Notes under the pieces: generated by a model
What the model was told of the DNA's origin: nothing
Database searches by the model: none
Seen by the model: the letters and a program-made list of their open reading frames with translations, nothing else
Shown here: positions 1-11,159 of the stretch, one piece after another
Position numbering within the stretch: position 1 is the first letter of the stretch
How the letters are laid out: every line of letters begins with the position of its first letter
From: Schistosoma mansoni
Lineage: Eukaryota; Platyhelminthes; Trematoda; Strigeidida; Schistosomatidae
DNA length: 64,000 nt
Assembly: GCF_000237925.1 (NCBI RefSeq)
Contig: NW_017386014.1
Coordinates: forward strand, 1-64,000
Reading direction: 5' to 3'
Made by a program: the position numbers and the translations under genes

Positions 1-287
1 GTTAAAATGCGACTGCGTGAAGGGGGGTGCCTTGGTGGTTATTCCTTGATTTTTTGTGCATTGTGTAGCCGAGTTGTGAACTGTGTTGAGTCTTGGAACT
101 AGGACTTTCAAAAATTAAAAGTAAAATTTAGCTTTGCATTCATATTTCATATATGTTGCAATGAAGATTATATTTTACTTATGTGAGATCATCATATACA
201 CCTAGAAATTATAGCTGAAATGTAATTTAGTCAATAAAAGGCCGATTGTGACTAAATCAGGGAAAACACCCTTGACGTCATTGATTA

Positions 288-608
288 TCAGTATAAGTAG
301 TTTCCAAGTGTGTCTTTTCGAAGGGCCTTTGGGAAGTCAGGAACAAGTGGCAGGAAATACGCCTTACCATCAGGCCAAATACGAAATTTAGATATAAACG
401 TAAAATTAGTACTTAAGTCCAGAGTGCATTGATGTAAATTTCCGCACTTAATAATAAGCATTAATTGATCACCTGTATCTTCAACAGCCGTTGTTTGGAG
501 TAACTGAGATTTTGACTGAAATACGATACTCAGATAACCTACTTTGGGTGATCTAGTTGATTTATCTTTCCACATTGTAGGAAAGGAGATACCCTTGTGG
601 TGATCCAA
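288..608 (-). other. Possible coding exon of unknown product
   Basis: An open frame of 106 codons ending in a TAA stop reads on the minus strand and has a protein-like composition (hydrophobic, charged and aromatic residues mixed, no low complexity). It contains no transposase or reverse-transcriptase motif that I recognise. It could be the last exon of a gene transcribed leftward, but no clear splice acceptor was identified and the family is unknown to me. It may equally be chance or an old repeat. Confidence 0.25.
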
Positions 609-1904
609 TCAAATGTAACTCACCTCATAAAGTATGTAAAAATGGTGGGTCTATACTAGTTCACTACCTAGTTTATTTATGAGAGGAATCAAATTAAGAA
701 AGGCTAAAAGCGTTCATGGTCAGTTGACAGCGTAATTTATACAATTCTATACTTTCGCCACATCTCTAGTTACTGATCATCATTAGCATTTTAATTCATC
801 GTCTGTGGAGTGTTGTGGTACTGTCGATAAATGCAAAAAGCATCTTGTCAGTTTACAACGCTTTAAGTTAATACTTAGAAATCTGTGTGATGCGTTCATG
901 CGCTTTGCTAATATTTTGCAACGCCGACGTCAATAAACCGAACCAAACCACTTTGTCTTTTTCTTCTCTGTCCCGCTAACTAGAGTAAAACGACTAGTCT
1001 CGTAATGTGACCCTTGTTGGTGATTTCAATGGAGCTGAGAATACATTCAAATAAATCGGTCATGTATCGGTGGTAATGATTAGACTTAGAAAACTGAGTA
1101 ATTGTTGATAAACACAAACTATGGTGAGAAATACATTAGAAGTTCGTGAAATGATGTGACCAAAATGTGTTGAAAGTTGATCTTATGTTCATCTCTTTCT
1201 TGAAAGTTGTATTTAGGATTGCACTTTCCCAACACTATGGTCGTGTAATACATTGGTTTAGTCTGTTGTCTAAAATGGCTAAACAAAATCGTGACCATAG
1301 AGATGTCCACTTCATTTGTCGACTAAGTGATTCCGTCTGCTACGATTTTCTAAACACTTCGACTCAACGGTTAAGATAATCACATTTCAACAGTCGGTTT
1401 ACATGTTCGTAACTCTTTCGTAGCTTAACAAAAATTGTGCAGTTAAAAGTTTAGTACACGTATCTGTATGTAAATACCCACTTTCACTAGCCTAACAGCT
1501 AAGATTACTACTTGGTCTATATAGACAAACGCTGGTTTATTTACAATGTGCAAACAAATTAGTTTTGTTATATAAACTCTATAACAAAATGGAATCCACC
1601 AAACACTTTGGTTGTTTTAGCACCCAGTAAACGCATTATAGTATTTGATTAGTGTACATTAATTTCTAGTGTACTACTAGGAAATACAATAATTAAGTAC
1701 ATTTACTGCTAAATCGGAAGCTTGTGTTGCTGTTGTTCCGTTAATAGCTGATGAAATCTCAGTTTTAAGCCACGTAATTTACGTAAAGGTTAGTAGTATT
1801 ACCTAGGCGAACAAAATAATTTAGGTGAAATTGAATTAAAACCAGCGATCAACTGGTTAAAAATAGACTTCTTTAACTCCTGAACTTCCGCTAGTGAGAT
1901 ATTC
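609..1904. other. Unassigned AT-rich stretch
   Basis: No convincing exon, RNA gene or retroelement motif was seen on either strand. The open frames here are short and mutually overlapping. Confidence 0.4.
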
Positions 1905-2475
1905 GTCGTGCACTAGTGCGCTCATAATCAACATAAAGTCTGAGAAAAATATGCAGTAGTCCAAGTTACCATCCAACATCAGCACAAACAGATGAAGTGG
2001 AAAAGTTAAATGACAATCGACGACAAACCTTCACAGTATGGTCCAAGTAGAGGGAATGGAACGGTATGCATGAATGTATACTAAACTAGAAGTCTGGGGA
2101 AACAACAAAGGACTAGTGCATCTGCCTCACCGTGACTGCTGATTCTGAGCCATAACACGTAATCACTAATGGCAGTTATTGTAGGGGTCACAACCAGGTA
2201 GTCTACACATACCAACATAGATGGGATAAACAGTGGATGACTGTACAGATTAGTTAAATGGCCCTTATCTTCCTTCCGACTTACTCCTACTCCACCCAAC
2301 GTTACACGTCGAGGTAAGTGGTTGTTGAGCACACCTAATACAGATCCCAGCCACCTCAGGTGGTGGAGATACACAGTCTCGTTAACCGATTTTCCATATT
2401 TGTCTAGTACCCTATTAACAACCTCGATACTGCTTACTCGATGCTTCCAATGTACGCGTACATTGCTTATATATA
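1905..2475 (-). mobile_element. RTE-type retrotransposon 3' fragment
   Basis: Read on the minus strand, the sequence encodes the C-terminal tail of a schistosome RTE reverse-transcriptase polyprotein. It has the signature LHHLRWLG followed by NNHLPRR, then non-coding 3' sequence resembling other copies in this window (compare 15230-15600 and 44600-44820). The reading frame is open for part of this but there is no RT core, so it is a 5'-truncated dead copy. Confidence 0.6.
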
Positions 2476-2849
2476 TATATAATTTCAAATGTGGAAAGCT
2501 CTGACATGGATGCAACTATACAGTCACCAAAAACCCGTGCTCGTAATTTGCAAGTAACAAAGGTTATGCATAACTTGTTCTTAGTCCTTAACAGAATATT
2601 TCTTAAGGTTAATTCTTCACGTCTTCATCTGACCATTATATCTGCTCGTCTTATCACTGTTTTACCCTTAATGATCTCTTCTCTGTCTGTGGTTTCCAAA
2701 CCAACTAATTAAGTCTGTGGGTTCGCGTAAGAGGTTCTGTTATGTTTCAGCCAACAATGTTGTCAATGTTTCCCTTACTGTGACGTTGGTACTTTGAAAT
2801 GTTGACATTCAGTCTTCTCATATGAGTTTGTTGCCAAATGTTGTTTTAG
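2476..2849. other. Probable ALKBH4 intron, no feature seen
   Basis: This lies just upstream of the first recognisable ALKBH4 exon and ends in a TTTTAG splice acceptor. A (TA)n run sits at about 2468-2482. The N-terminal ALKBH4 exons (a Cys-rich region is expected) were not found here and presumably lie before the window or are very small. Confidence 0.35.
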
Positions 2850-3210
2850 GATTATGGACCAAAAGTGAATTTCAAACGACAGAAGGTGCACATCGGAGGA
2901 TTTTATGGTCTGCCAGCATATTCTAGGTTCCTAATAACACGTTATAATGATTTAATTAAAAAAAAGCACATCTCTTCACCCTGAATTTATCCCAGTAGAG
3001 TTGTGTAACCTGGAGTATAAATCAGATCGTGGAGCTTGTATTGTACCGCACTATGATGATTCATGGTTGTGGGGTGATCGATTGGTGACTGTCAATTTGA
3101 GTGGCGCCACTTATTTAACTTTCACATTACCGACAACTGACGTGGTGGATGGCATAAACCAAGAATTTCAACGTGTTCAATCATATGTGCCAAGTGTTTC
3201 CCGAGGCTCA
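2850..3210 (+). CDS. ALKBH4: ALKBH4 internal exon (N-terminal half of the dioxygenase core)
   Basis: This exon encodes part of an AlkB-family 2-oxoglutarate/Fe(II) dioxygenase, the ALKBH4 type, known in animals as a demethylase acting on protein (actin) and nucleic acid substrates. It opens with DYGPKVNFKRQK and GLPAYSR, both close to animal ALKBH4, and contains the iron-binding H-x-D in PHYDDSWLWGDR. It is flanked by TTTTAG and GTAAGT splice sites. As written, the frame breaks: the part before the run of eight A at 2958-2965 is in one frame and the part after it is in another, and the first frame reaches a stop soon after the run. One A fewer would give a 360-nt, phase-0 exon fitting the next one. 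The break is therefore either an assembly indel or real gene decay. Earlier exons are not seen in the window. Confidence 0.88.
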
Positions 3211-3649
3211 GTAAGTCTATTATATTTTCAATGGTAGCCCCACACTGGTTGCATAATTTTTTGCAAAATTGGATTATTTGTAGATTCTTAATCAGTAATC
3301 TGTGATGTCATTTTGTAATGTAAAGGTGTACTGATAAGGGTTCATCTGTGTCTGGATCGTGTCGTCAGACGTGCACTAAGGAAGATAAAACTCATGTCTT
3401 ACTGTTCTGTATAGCGGTGACCGCCTATTGCAACTATGTGCAGACCACAACCTGTTTCTGGCTAGCACTGACTACCGGTAGAGTGGTCACCGATGTGCCA
3501 CCTGGCGTCCTCCCTCTTCATCTCAAGCTTGGACTCAGATTAATCATATCGCGACCAGCTGCCGCTGGCATGGTTGCGTACAAGACTGCCAGTTTTTATG
3601 AAGTACCTATCTAGACTCTGATCATACATTTGTTTGAGCTAATCTTACC
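3211..3649 (+). other. ALKBH4 intron, 5' part
   Basis: Intron sequence follows the GTAAGT donor. An 88-codon open frame (3348-3614) is present, but it matches no family I recognise and sits next to repeats, so it is probably old mobile-element sequence rather than an exon. Confidence 0.35.
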
Positions 3650-4002
3650 TTACATTACAGTGGCCAACACCCGGAACCTTCGGCCTAAAGGTCTAACCCA
3701 CAAGACAGTGGAGCAACGTCAGGAAATGCAGTCCCGTGGTATCCAGTGATCAACGACTGATTCATACGCCATTTGTTCCTTCAGGATCCTGGAGACCATG
3801 TGCACCATTGGTTTGGAATCAGGGTTTTCCAACTCTCCTAGATGGATCTTCTTATCCACCAACGCGGTTACAGAGCCGGACATTCAGTTTTTGTCCTCCC
3901 AAGGCAGTGAGTAGGAATTTCCTCTCAGCTGCTGTATACATGTGGCTATGTGTGAGCATTTGGTGAGGGAGAGTTGACTCTCTCCACTCGGGCGTACCAG
4001 GG
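3650..4002 (+). repeat. Dispersed repeat family A, copy 1
   Basis: About 350 bp closely related to 7385-7790 (opposite strand), 30195-30620 and, more distantly, 35160-35560. Shared landmarks in order are ACCCGGA(A/G)CCTT, a CACAAG(A/G)CAGTGGAGC block, TTTGTTCCTTCAGGAT, GGTTTTCCAACTC and a terminal CGTACCAGGGCATTTGG. It is fused directly to an RTE fragment on its 3' side. The family looks non-coding. Confidence 0.6.
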
Positions 4003-5140
4003 CATTTGGCAATTAGAGAGTGTCCCATCATCATGGAATGAGTCGATAGTTGTTTCTATCTTTAAAAAGTGTTCACGTCGTTTCTGCAACAACTATCGGG
4101 GGATAAGTCTACTTTTGTTCGCGTTCAAACTATTGGCATCCGTCATACTTCGTAGAATGTTCAAATCCCGAGAAAGATTGACTCGCGAAGAGCAGGCTGG
4201 TTTTCATTCTGGTCGAGGATTTATTGATCACATATTCACATTTCACCAACTGTGAGAACACCGTCATACTTATCACAAGCCAACAATCGTAGTGTTTGTT
4301 GACATTAGGGCCGCCATCGATTCGTTAGACAGGACTGTTCTCTGGGATTGTCTATTGAAGAAAGGTGTGTCTGAGAAGTTTATTAACATCTTAAAAGCCC
4401 TACATACAAACACCTCAGGCAGTGTGAGGACATACAACCATCTCTCTCCACTGTTCCATTCAAGCAATGAGGTTAGACAGGGTAGCTCAGTCTCACCATT
4501 CTTCAACTTTGCTATTGATGACGTTTCGGAAACAGCTCTGATAGATGTAGATAATAATAATGTGGATCTGTTGTGTAGAGAAAGACTTTCCGACCTCGAG
4601 TATGTGGATGATATTGTCTTATTGTGCGATAATACCCAAGCCATACAATCTGCACTTAATCAATGCCTGTAGGTATGGTGTGTTTCGCACCTTCCAAGTA
4701 CAAAGTACTTTTACAAGACTAGCAGGACCCTGACCCTACACACACCGTGGGGGAAGTGAGCAAATAGAAGTAGTCGGGAAGTTCGTGTATCTGGGTAGCT
4801 ACATAAGTGCTAGTGGTGGGGTGAGTGATGAGATCAATTCATGTATAATGAAAGCCAGAAGGGCTTATGCCAATCTGGGTCATCTTTGGTGCCTTCGTGA
4901 TGTTAATCTGGCTGTAAAAGATCAGATCTACAACGCGTAAATGAGAACAGTTTTCCCATGTGCTTGTGAAACCTGGCCTCTCCGAGTTCAGGATGTTAGA
5001 CGACTCTCTGTGTTTGATCATCGTTGTCTCCGAAGGGTTGCTAACATCCAGTGGCAACACCATGTATGTGGCGCATATGTGTTTGGTGCCATTTTTTTAA
5101 TTAACATTTGTGTTCAAATAAATAAATGGAACTACTGACG
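4003..5140 (+). mobile_element. RTE-type retrotransposon remnant inside the ALKBH4 intron
   Basis: Two broken frames (3974-4255 and 4292-4672) encode reverse-transcriptase pieces. The first has CNNYRGISLL and EEQAGFHSGRG. The second has an FxxAxDS-like VDIRAAIDSLDR, VRQGSSVSPFFN and the catalytic-box relative YVDDIVLL. A further piece (4941-5060) has the C-terminal FDHRCLRR signature. The copy ends in the usual tail with TTTGTGTTCAAATAAATAAA. Stops and frameshifts throughout show it is dead. It is in the same orientation as the host gene. Confidence 0.8.
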
Positions 5141-5492
5141 ATCAGTGTCTTTATCATGAGTAAACATCTATTACGAAAATTTTCCCGGTTCAGCAAACCC
5201 AGTACCGATTAACTATTAATTAAATAAACTGATTGTTTAAGCCAAACATGATCCAAGTTATTTACTTCATCTAAATAACATCGACTGTAATATGATTGTA
5301 AAGTAATCAACACATAATGAAAGAAATCCAATGCTGTAGATATTCTAGAAGTATTGTTTTTGTGTTAATTATTAATCTGTCCTACTGCTTTCAACTATCC
5401 TCATTATGAAGATTTCTGTAGGTAATTTATGAGCTTTCTTATAATATTCAGAGACTTTTTCCTTTCTGATATATGTTTTTTTCATTTTGTAG
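5141..5492 (+). other. ALKBH4 intron, 3' part
   Basis: AT-rich intron sequence ending in a pyrimidine-rich TTCATTTTGTAG acceptor. No other feature was seen. Confidence 0.5.
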
Positions 5493-5720
5493 TTTTGCGT
5501 CCGTGTGCTGCTGGACAGACGTTCCCTTGTGGTTGTTAGTGGACCTGCACGATACATCTGGCAACATGAAATTAGGCGTACAGATATCACTACCCGACGT
5601 ATTGCCATGACATTTCGTGAATTGAGTAGTACATTTTCTCCTGCATCAGATAATATGACAGATGAACAAAGATTCGGTCAGAAACTCTTAGAAATTGCTT
5701 CCACATATGCTCATATGTAA
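5493..5720 (+). CDS. ALKBH4: ALKBH4 terminal exon
   Basis: This is the last exon of the ALKBH4 homologue. It begins in phase 0 after TTTTGTAG, which fits the upstream exon only if that exon is 360 nt long (see the frameshift there). It encodes the second half of the double-stranded beta-helix: VVVSGPARYIWQHEIRR holds the second iron-binding histidine, and TTRRIAMTFRELSS holds the arginine that binds 2-oxoglutarate. All three predicted metal ligands are thus present across the two exons. A TAA stop at 5718-5720 is followed at once by AATAAA (5721-5726). Confidence 0.9.
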   Translation, partial: FCVRVLLDRRSLVVVSGPARYIWQHEIRRTDITTRRIAMTFRELSSTFSPASDNMTDEQRFGQKLLEIASTYAHM

Positions 5721-5726
5721 AATAAA
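5721..5726 (+). promoter_or_regulatory. Candidate polyadenylation signal for ALKBH4
   Basis: AATAAA begins directly after the stop codon. It would imply a very short 3' UTR. Other A-rich hexamers downstream could be used instead. Confidence 0.3.
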
Positions 5727-6095
5727 AAAGATGAAATATAAACCCGTGTTAATAACAACTAAACAAATCTAAACCCTTAACACTTTTCATTAAACTTAAA
5801 CTTGACAAGATACATTCACAAAATCGTTCTAGTGAACGAGACGCACCAATAGTAATGAGGTTGTTTTATACGAATGATGGAACACTCAATAAAATATGTG
5901 ACCTCTGTTCCTTGTAATACTCAACTCTTTCGGTTACAGGATCATGAAGCTTCTAAAATTTCTATGAAATCATATTCAGTAATATTATACTGACAGGGGA
6001 GCAATTCTTGAAAATTTCCATACAATTGGTTCCCTATAGAAATTTGAATGAAACCCAAATGACAAGTGAAGCAGCATAATATAAATCAATGTTAT
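5727..6095. other. Unassigned region downstream of ALKBH4
   Basis: AT-rich sequence, part of which may be 3' UTR. No coding or repeat signature was recognised. Confidence 0.35.
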
Positions 6096-6945
6096 TTCGC
6101 GTTTTTCTCTTCAGCTACTTACAATCGTATTCGTATTGAAGTGTAACACTGAGAAGTGTATCAAAACATGTGGATGTTTTAAGTATGATACAACTTGAAA
6201 GAAAGCTTGCTTCGTATATCTTTGCTTTAATGAAGATGAAGTTACTGAAACAATTATTGACAAAATAAATAGTGCAATGAAGATCATTCATTCAGTAACA
6301 AAGGTAGTCACATTACATGAAATAAACTGCTTCCTTGAAAAAAACAAATCAATAAGTCCTCTTCTCTCAGTACCTCCAACTACATTTATGTATGTCCAAA
6401 AGTGTATATATATTCACTAACATGTTCCAAAGAATGTGATTCTACAACATTTTAGCACCTAATTGGTAACAGACAGATTATTAACGTTTACCAATCCTTA
6501 AAAGCGATGCAGCTTCCTTATGTTTCGCCAAAGCAATAGCGATTACCGGATTTGTTTTCAGACAGACAAATATCAATCTACCACTGCCTTAGTAAATTCA
6601 TATTCATCAAGATCATCTATAATTACTGTATTTTCTTGTCATACAGTTTCCACCAAACTAATTGTTATTTCATCTACAGTTCATTTACCTACTTAAAACT
6701 TATGTACACTTCAAATCTAGAATTATTACACACCTCAATGGTTTTCAAACTTCATCTAGTTACTGCCTTCATGTTCCTGAATTCCATCTTCAGATGACCT
6801 CACACATGTTTATACCTATACTTAAAATCGCTACTAGTCCAATTCTTTCCCTTTGTAAATTTATATTATTATTATTGTATCTTAATATTACACTTTAATA
6901 CGAATACGATTATGAGCAGCTGAAGCGAAACTGCGAAGCAAAATG
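6096..6945. mobile_element. Terminal-inverted-repeat element (MITE-like)
   Basis: A 29-nt block at 6109-6137 is found as its reverse complement at 6897-6925 with three mismatches. The similarity continues inward for about 16 more bases (12 match) and, more loosely, outward through a GCG...TTCAGCT segment. The pair bounds about 800 bp of AT-rich sequence with no transposase frame, so a non-autonomous DNA transposon or foldback element fits best. I could not define a target-site duplication. Confidence 0.5.
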
Positions 6946-7384
6946 AATACTTTATTCCGCCTCACTTGGTGTTTTGACTTTATTCAAATAATATACTGTC
7001 TATAAGGTACAGTAAGTGAAAGATGTAATATTTTCTTTATATTGTATTATTTTTTTCTAATGCTTAGTTATGAGAGATCTTAAAACTGTAGTTGAATCAT
7101 ATTTCCCCCCAACCATTCTGCTTATAATTTTGATCGTTTAATAAAATAAGGACTTGTACATACAAAGTAGATGCTCAGTAGTTGTCCTTATAATATTATG
7201 TCTTTCTGACAACTTCATGTAATATAATCTTTCAGCCTAATTATGAAACGTAGAGAAATCTGACGATCCTTGTTTTGTAGACTTGATTAATACTATTCAG
7301 TAATAATCTAAATAAATCGTTTCCATCAAAACTTTACTATTCTTCAGATATTTATAACTTTGAAATCATTTTCTACACAGATAT
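6946..7384. other. Unassigned AT-rich stretch
   Basis: Nothing recognisable on either strand. Confidence 0.4.
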
Positions 7385-7790
7385 TATCCTATTGCCCCCA
7401 AATGACCTGATACGGCCGAGAGTGGGGAGAGTTCGCTCTCCCACTCGAAATGCTCTCACATAGCCACGCGTATATAGTCTCTACCAGGGAAATCCTACTC
7501 ACGGCCTTCTCGCACCATGGGTGTTGTTTACGAAATTGAGAGGACGGAAAGCGAATGTCTGGCGATTTAACAGGGTTGGTGGACACTGCGAGTCCACCTA
7601 GGGGAGTTGGAAAACCCTGATTCCAAATCAATGGTACACATGGGTCCCAGTATCCTGAAGGAACGAATGGCGTATGAACCAACTGTTGGTCACCGGCTAC
7701 CATGAGACTGCATCTTTTTACGATGCTCCACTGCCTTGTGATTTAGACCTTTAGGTCAAAGGCTCCGGGTGTGACCCCCTAAAAAACCAC
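7385..7790 (-). repeat. Dispersed repeat family A, copy 2
   Basis: Reverse-strand copy of the family seen at 3650-4002 and 30195-30620. It shares the landmark blocks in the same order and, on this strand, ends in a GTATCAGGTCATTTGGGGG-like border. It appears to be the longest and best preserved of the copies. Confidence 0.6.
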
Positions 7791-7912
7791 CTGCTTCAGT
7801 TTGGGCACTCGGGCAGTATCACAGCCATCACACAAATCGAATGAGATTCGTGCGGCACATATGTATCTGGCGCTTCTTTGTACCAATATTTATGTGTTTA
7901 AATAAATGAATA
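7791..7912 (+). mobile_element. RTE/SINE 3' tail
   Basis: GCGGCACATATGTATCTGGC, then TGTACCAATATTTATGTGTT and a short A/T-rich repeat, is the standard 3' end of several retroelements in this window. Only the tail is present. Confidence 0.6.
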
Positions 7913-8935
7913 ATTATACTTGGATAAAATACTTGTATGATCATGAATATATATTATATATATATATATCCTATTCCAAACTAATAAAACAGTCCTTCTA
8001 GATTCTCCATGGATTTTATATATTTAATTAACGTAAAATATGATCGATCAAGCACTTCTAGTGGATATTTAAAGCAGTAGTAATGGTAGTTTAATATTAG
8101 TCCGTTGGACAATTAACCATACCTCCTCAAAATTCAAATAGGCCACATCTATATTCATGTGTGAAGAATCTAAGAACTGTAACTAATTTTTAAACTGCTT
8201 CGGAGGCAAATTATTTGAAAGATTATCAAATATCTACGTTAATAAAACATTGGTTAACTATAACTTTTGCAGTACGTTAAGATTTATGTCGGCTATGAAC
8301 TTACCACGAAATGTAAAATATATATCTTTCATATTTATTCTTAGTATTACTAATGTTCCGTCTGAACATCAAGGTCTCACTATTATCTCCTCTTCAAAAC
8401 AAGTCGGATTCTCATCGAAAATAAATGGTCGAACGGGGCGATGGTTAAAGAGGTCATGGTGTTCTGTTAAGCGAAAGATAGTGAATCGATTTCTATAGGT
8501 TAGAGCGGTATCCTAGTAGTTGTATAAAGCGTTTATGAAAAGGCTTTTTATTTATTTCTGAATTGATGACGGATAACTATTCGTAGATACATGCATAACT
8601 TTGGCATTGCATTAACTGTTGAAACGCATGAACAGCTTAGTACCATCATTTTTATATGTTGATTTATTTGAATTCTTGATATGGTTCGAATTTCACTAGA
8701 TTTTTAATCGCAAGACAAATGAATAGTACATTAGAGTAACATTATTTTGATGTTTATCTACTGAAACTAGTAGACCACTTAGTTGGATTTCTTTTGTTTG
8801 TGTCCATTGAATAAGAATTTCAGTGAAATCGTGCAGACAGATCAGTCAGTGCAGTTACGGGTATGAGGGCTAATATCACTTCCAGGCTGCCCACACCGTG
8901 GAAGGGTATATCTTGAGGGACCTTGTGTTATATAC
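7913..8935. other. Unassigned AT-rich stretch
   Basis: Contains a (TA)n run near 7949-7970. An open frame of 82 codons at 8250-8498 has no recognisable domain and is not called. Confidence 0.4.
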
Positions 8936-9486
8936 TAGGAAAAAAGCAAGTACTGATAACTTACGGGACCTCTTATTACACTATTATTCTATTTATATTC
9001 CTATGGTATAACTATTCGGTAACTGGACTATCTATGTCTATATTCTTCTTATTATTAGCTTCATTTTGACCTATTGATTATTATTATATGATTTATTGTT
9101 CCTAAATTATACTCAGTTTATTGAGTACTGTCTCCCACGCTTCCAGCCACGTTTGGCTTGATTTTGTACAAATATTATTTTCTATTTTATGGTGTGGTCT
9201 GCCTGTCTGGTATATAGATAAAGTATGTTTGAAATAAACGATTCGCATTACAGCAGCTGCTATTGGTATTTTGGACTCAAGTGGACGGGTTAGGCGAATA
9301 AGGACGCTAGATTACTCATACTAATCGAACGTCATTGTCACAGTGTGAAGGTCGTAGAAGTCGTATTCTATTGGTGGATAATTTACGCGAATTACGTCCT
9401 TGTTAAATTCGTAAGGTCATAACAAATCAGCGACGACCTTGATCAAGTCATAACAATTGGCTACCGCCTAGGTCTAAGACATAACA
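8936..9486 (+). mobile_element. Solo LTR with 5-bp target-site duplication
   Basis: The 551-bp segment starts TGTTAT and ends ATAACA (perfect short inverted termini) and is flanked by the same pentamer CCTTG at 8931-8935 and 9487-9491. It contains a promoter-like AT-rich body and an AATAAA signal near 9232. A TCATAACA-like motif occurs three times near its right end (about 9417, 9448 and 9479). No internal gag-pol sequence adjoins, so it is best read as a solo LTR left by recombination. The strand is inferred from the AATAAA position. Confidence 0.7.
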
Positions 9487-9589
9487 CCTTGAAAGGAAGT
9501 TGGATCAGTGTTGATCTTAACGACCTGGGAGCGTGACCGCAGTGTCCAAGGGACAACTGCTCGAGACCGGTCACGCACGGCCTTTTTGT

Positions 9590-9945
9590 GGGGGATTTTT
9601 GAAGTGTTAGCTCCGTTCTTCAAAGGACCTTACCGCCGGAGACGGATATCCGTGGGATAAGTCGAGGTGTGCATTTTTAGGGTCGACCTTTTCTAACCCC
9701 ACCCTTCCTTGTGGGAAGGCAGTATCGCTTTACGCTGGTTGTCTAAAAGAAACACCTTACTGCCGTCACACCTCTGTACAGTCAACAGTACGACTTCGCT
9801 TTCAGACCTTGGGTTTGCTGCTTTTAGTCTTACCGCTCTCCAACCGACCTGTCTGGCATGATAGAACTTTGAGGAACGATTGTTCCAGCTAGTATAGCTT
9901 GATTGGTTCATCACGATAGCCAAGCCCGATCACTATGTCAAAGTA
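9590..9945 (-). repeat. Dispersed repeat family B, copy 1
   Basis: Minus-strand copy of a repeat also found at 26346-26560 (-) and 44213-44540 (+). Shared blocks include GGCTTGCCTATCGTGAT-like, a GCCAGACAGGTCGGTTGGAG-like block and a GACTAAAAGCAGCAAACCC-like block. A 76-codon open frame exists (9693-9923), but its homologue elsewhere is broken, so coding function is doubtful. It may be the 5' region of a larger retroelement. Confidence 0.55.
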
Positions 9946-11159
9946 GCAGCAACGGTCGAGCAGATAGTAATTGTTCAATCAGTTTACTAATTTGTGTTAA
10001 ATTTATACACATTACAATATTTCAATGATTTATTAAAATTAGAAAAAGTGAGAGAACAATCGTTAATATCTCTCTCTTAAAAGTATCAAGATGAACATTT
10101 AAAAGGATAAATAGGATCAATTTTTTTTAAATAACTTTACGTATAACATGTTTTTGTTTTTCAGGAGGGGGGGGTAAAGAAAACACTACTTAAAGACATA
10201 TACAGTATAGAAAACGTAGAGAAATTTGTTTATATATTTTCAAAATTAAAACATGTACAAAGAGAGAGTCAAACTTGTTTTCACAATATTACATTCTATT
10301 GTGTTCATCAAAAGGTAAACATGATCTACATGAAGTTCCATTTTGTATGCATCATCATACCATTGAATTGGATTGACTGAGTCTACGTACAAACTACAAA
10401 GTATATGGAAGTTAATCAAGGTTGATGAAATAAAAAAGGGCAATAGATTAAGTCATTAGAAAGAAAGTATGATATTTAAAAATAATACACATGGACAGAA
10501 GCATAGCACTCAATTAAAACAAAAATGATTCATACGACATGGAATAAAAGTATGCTCCATACAAAAAGAAATAAATTTTGGATGATTAAAGAGATACATT
10601 GCTAAGCAACAGTGAACTCTTGAACGATTCCTGTTGTCTTCTATTTTGAGACGTGTCTAGTAACGTCAAAAGCTAATGAAACGAATCGCAGTATGCTGGT
10701 GAATTTTTACCCAACAGAGACATCCGTGGGTTAGCAGAAATACATCATGGGGTGATTGCCTGTTCTCCACTAAATACGAGATCCAACAAACAACGCTTCG
10801 CATAGGAGTCACTGGCAGGTATGTGTGTTCAATGCCATTTTATCAATATTTAAATAATATTAGATCGCGATTTCTACTACGCATAAATAGACGTTCCCAA
10901 ATCTAAGAATAACCTACATTACCTGCTAGCAGTATGCCAAGAAAGACGATGGCTGAACACTTGAAACTTAATCAAACAGCCGATGACCATATGAACTGGT
11001 GCCACTTTTTTGGCTCAGTTGTCCCAGAAAATAAACATAGAAGTAAATAAACCCAGCTAGTTATAAATGGAAATCAGGAAACAAAACAAATAATTCTCAA
11101 GAAATAGATATGTGCAGGAGCAACCTTCAGCTGTGTTTGCTAAGTGAGAAGCATTCAAT
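9946..11159. other. Unassigned AT-rich stretch
   Basis: Contains a G8 run near 10166-10175. A 65-codon minus-strand frame (10246-10443) has no supporting feature. Nothing else was recognised. Confidence 0.4.

Noticed and set aside
2468-2482. (TA)n run as a functional element
   Set aside because: Short dinucleotide runs also occur at 7949-7970 and 36356-36382; ordinary microsatellites.
9693-9923. 76-codon minus-strand frame as a gene
   Set aside because: It lies in repeat family B; the copies at 26.4 and 44.3 kb have diverged frames.
10246-10443. 65-codon minus-strand frame
   Set aside because: No domain, no splice context and length expected by chance in AT-rich DNA.
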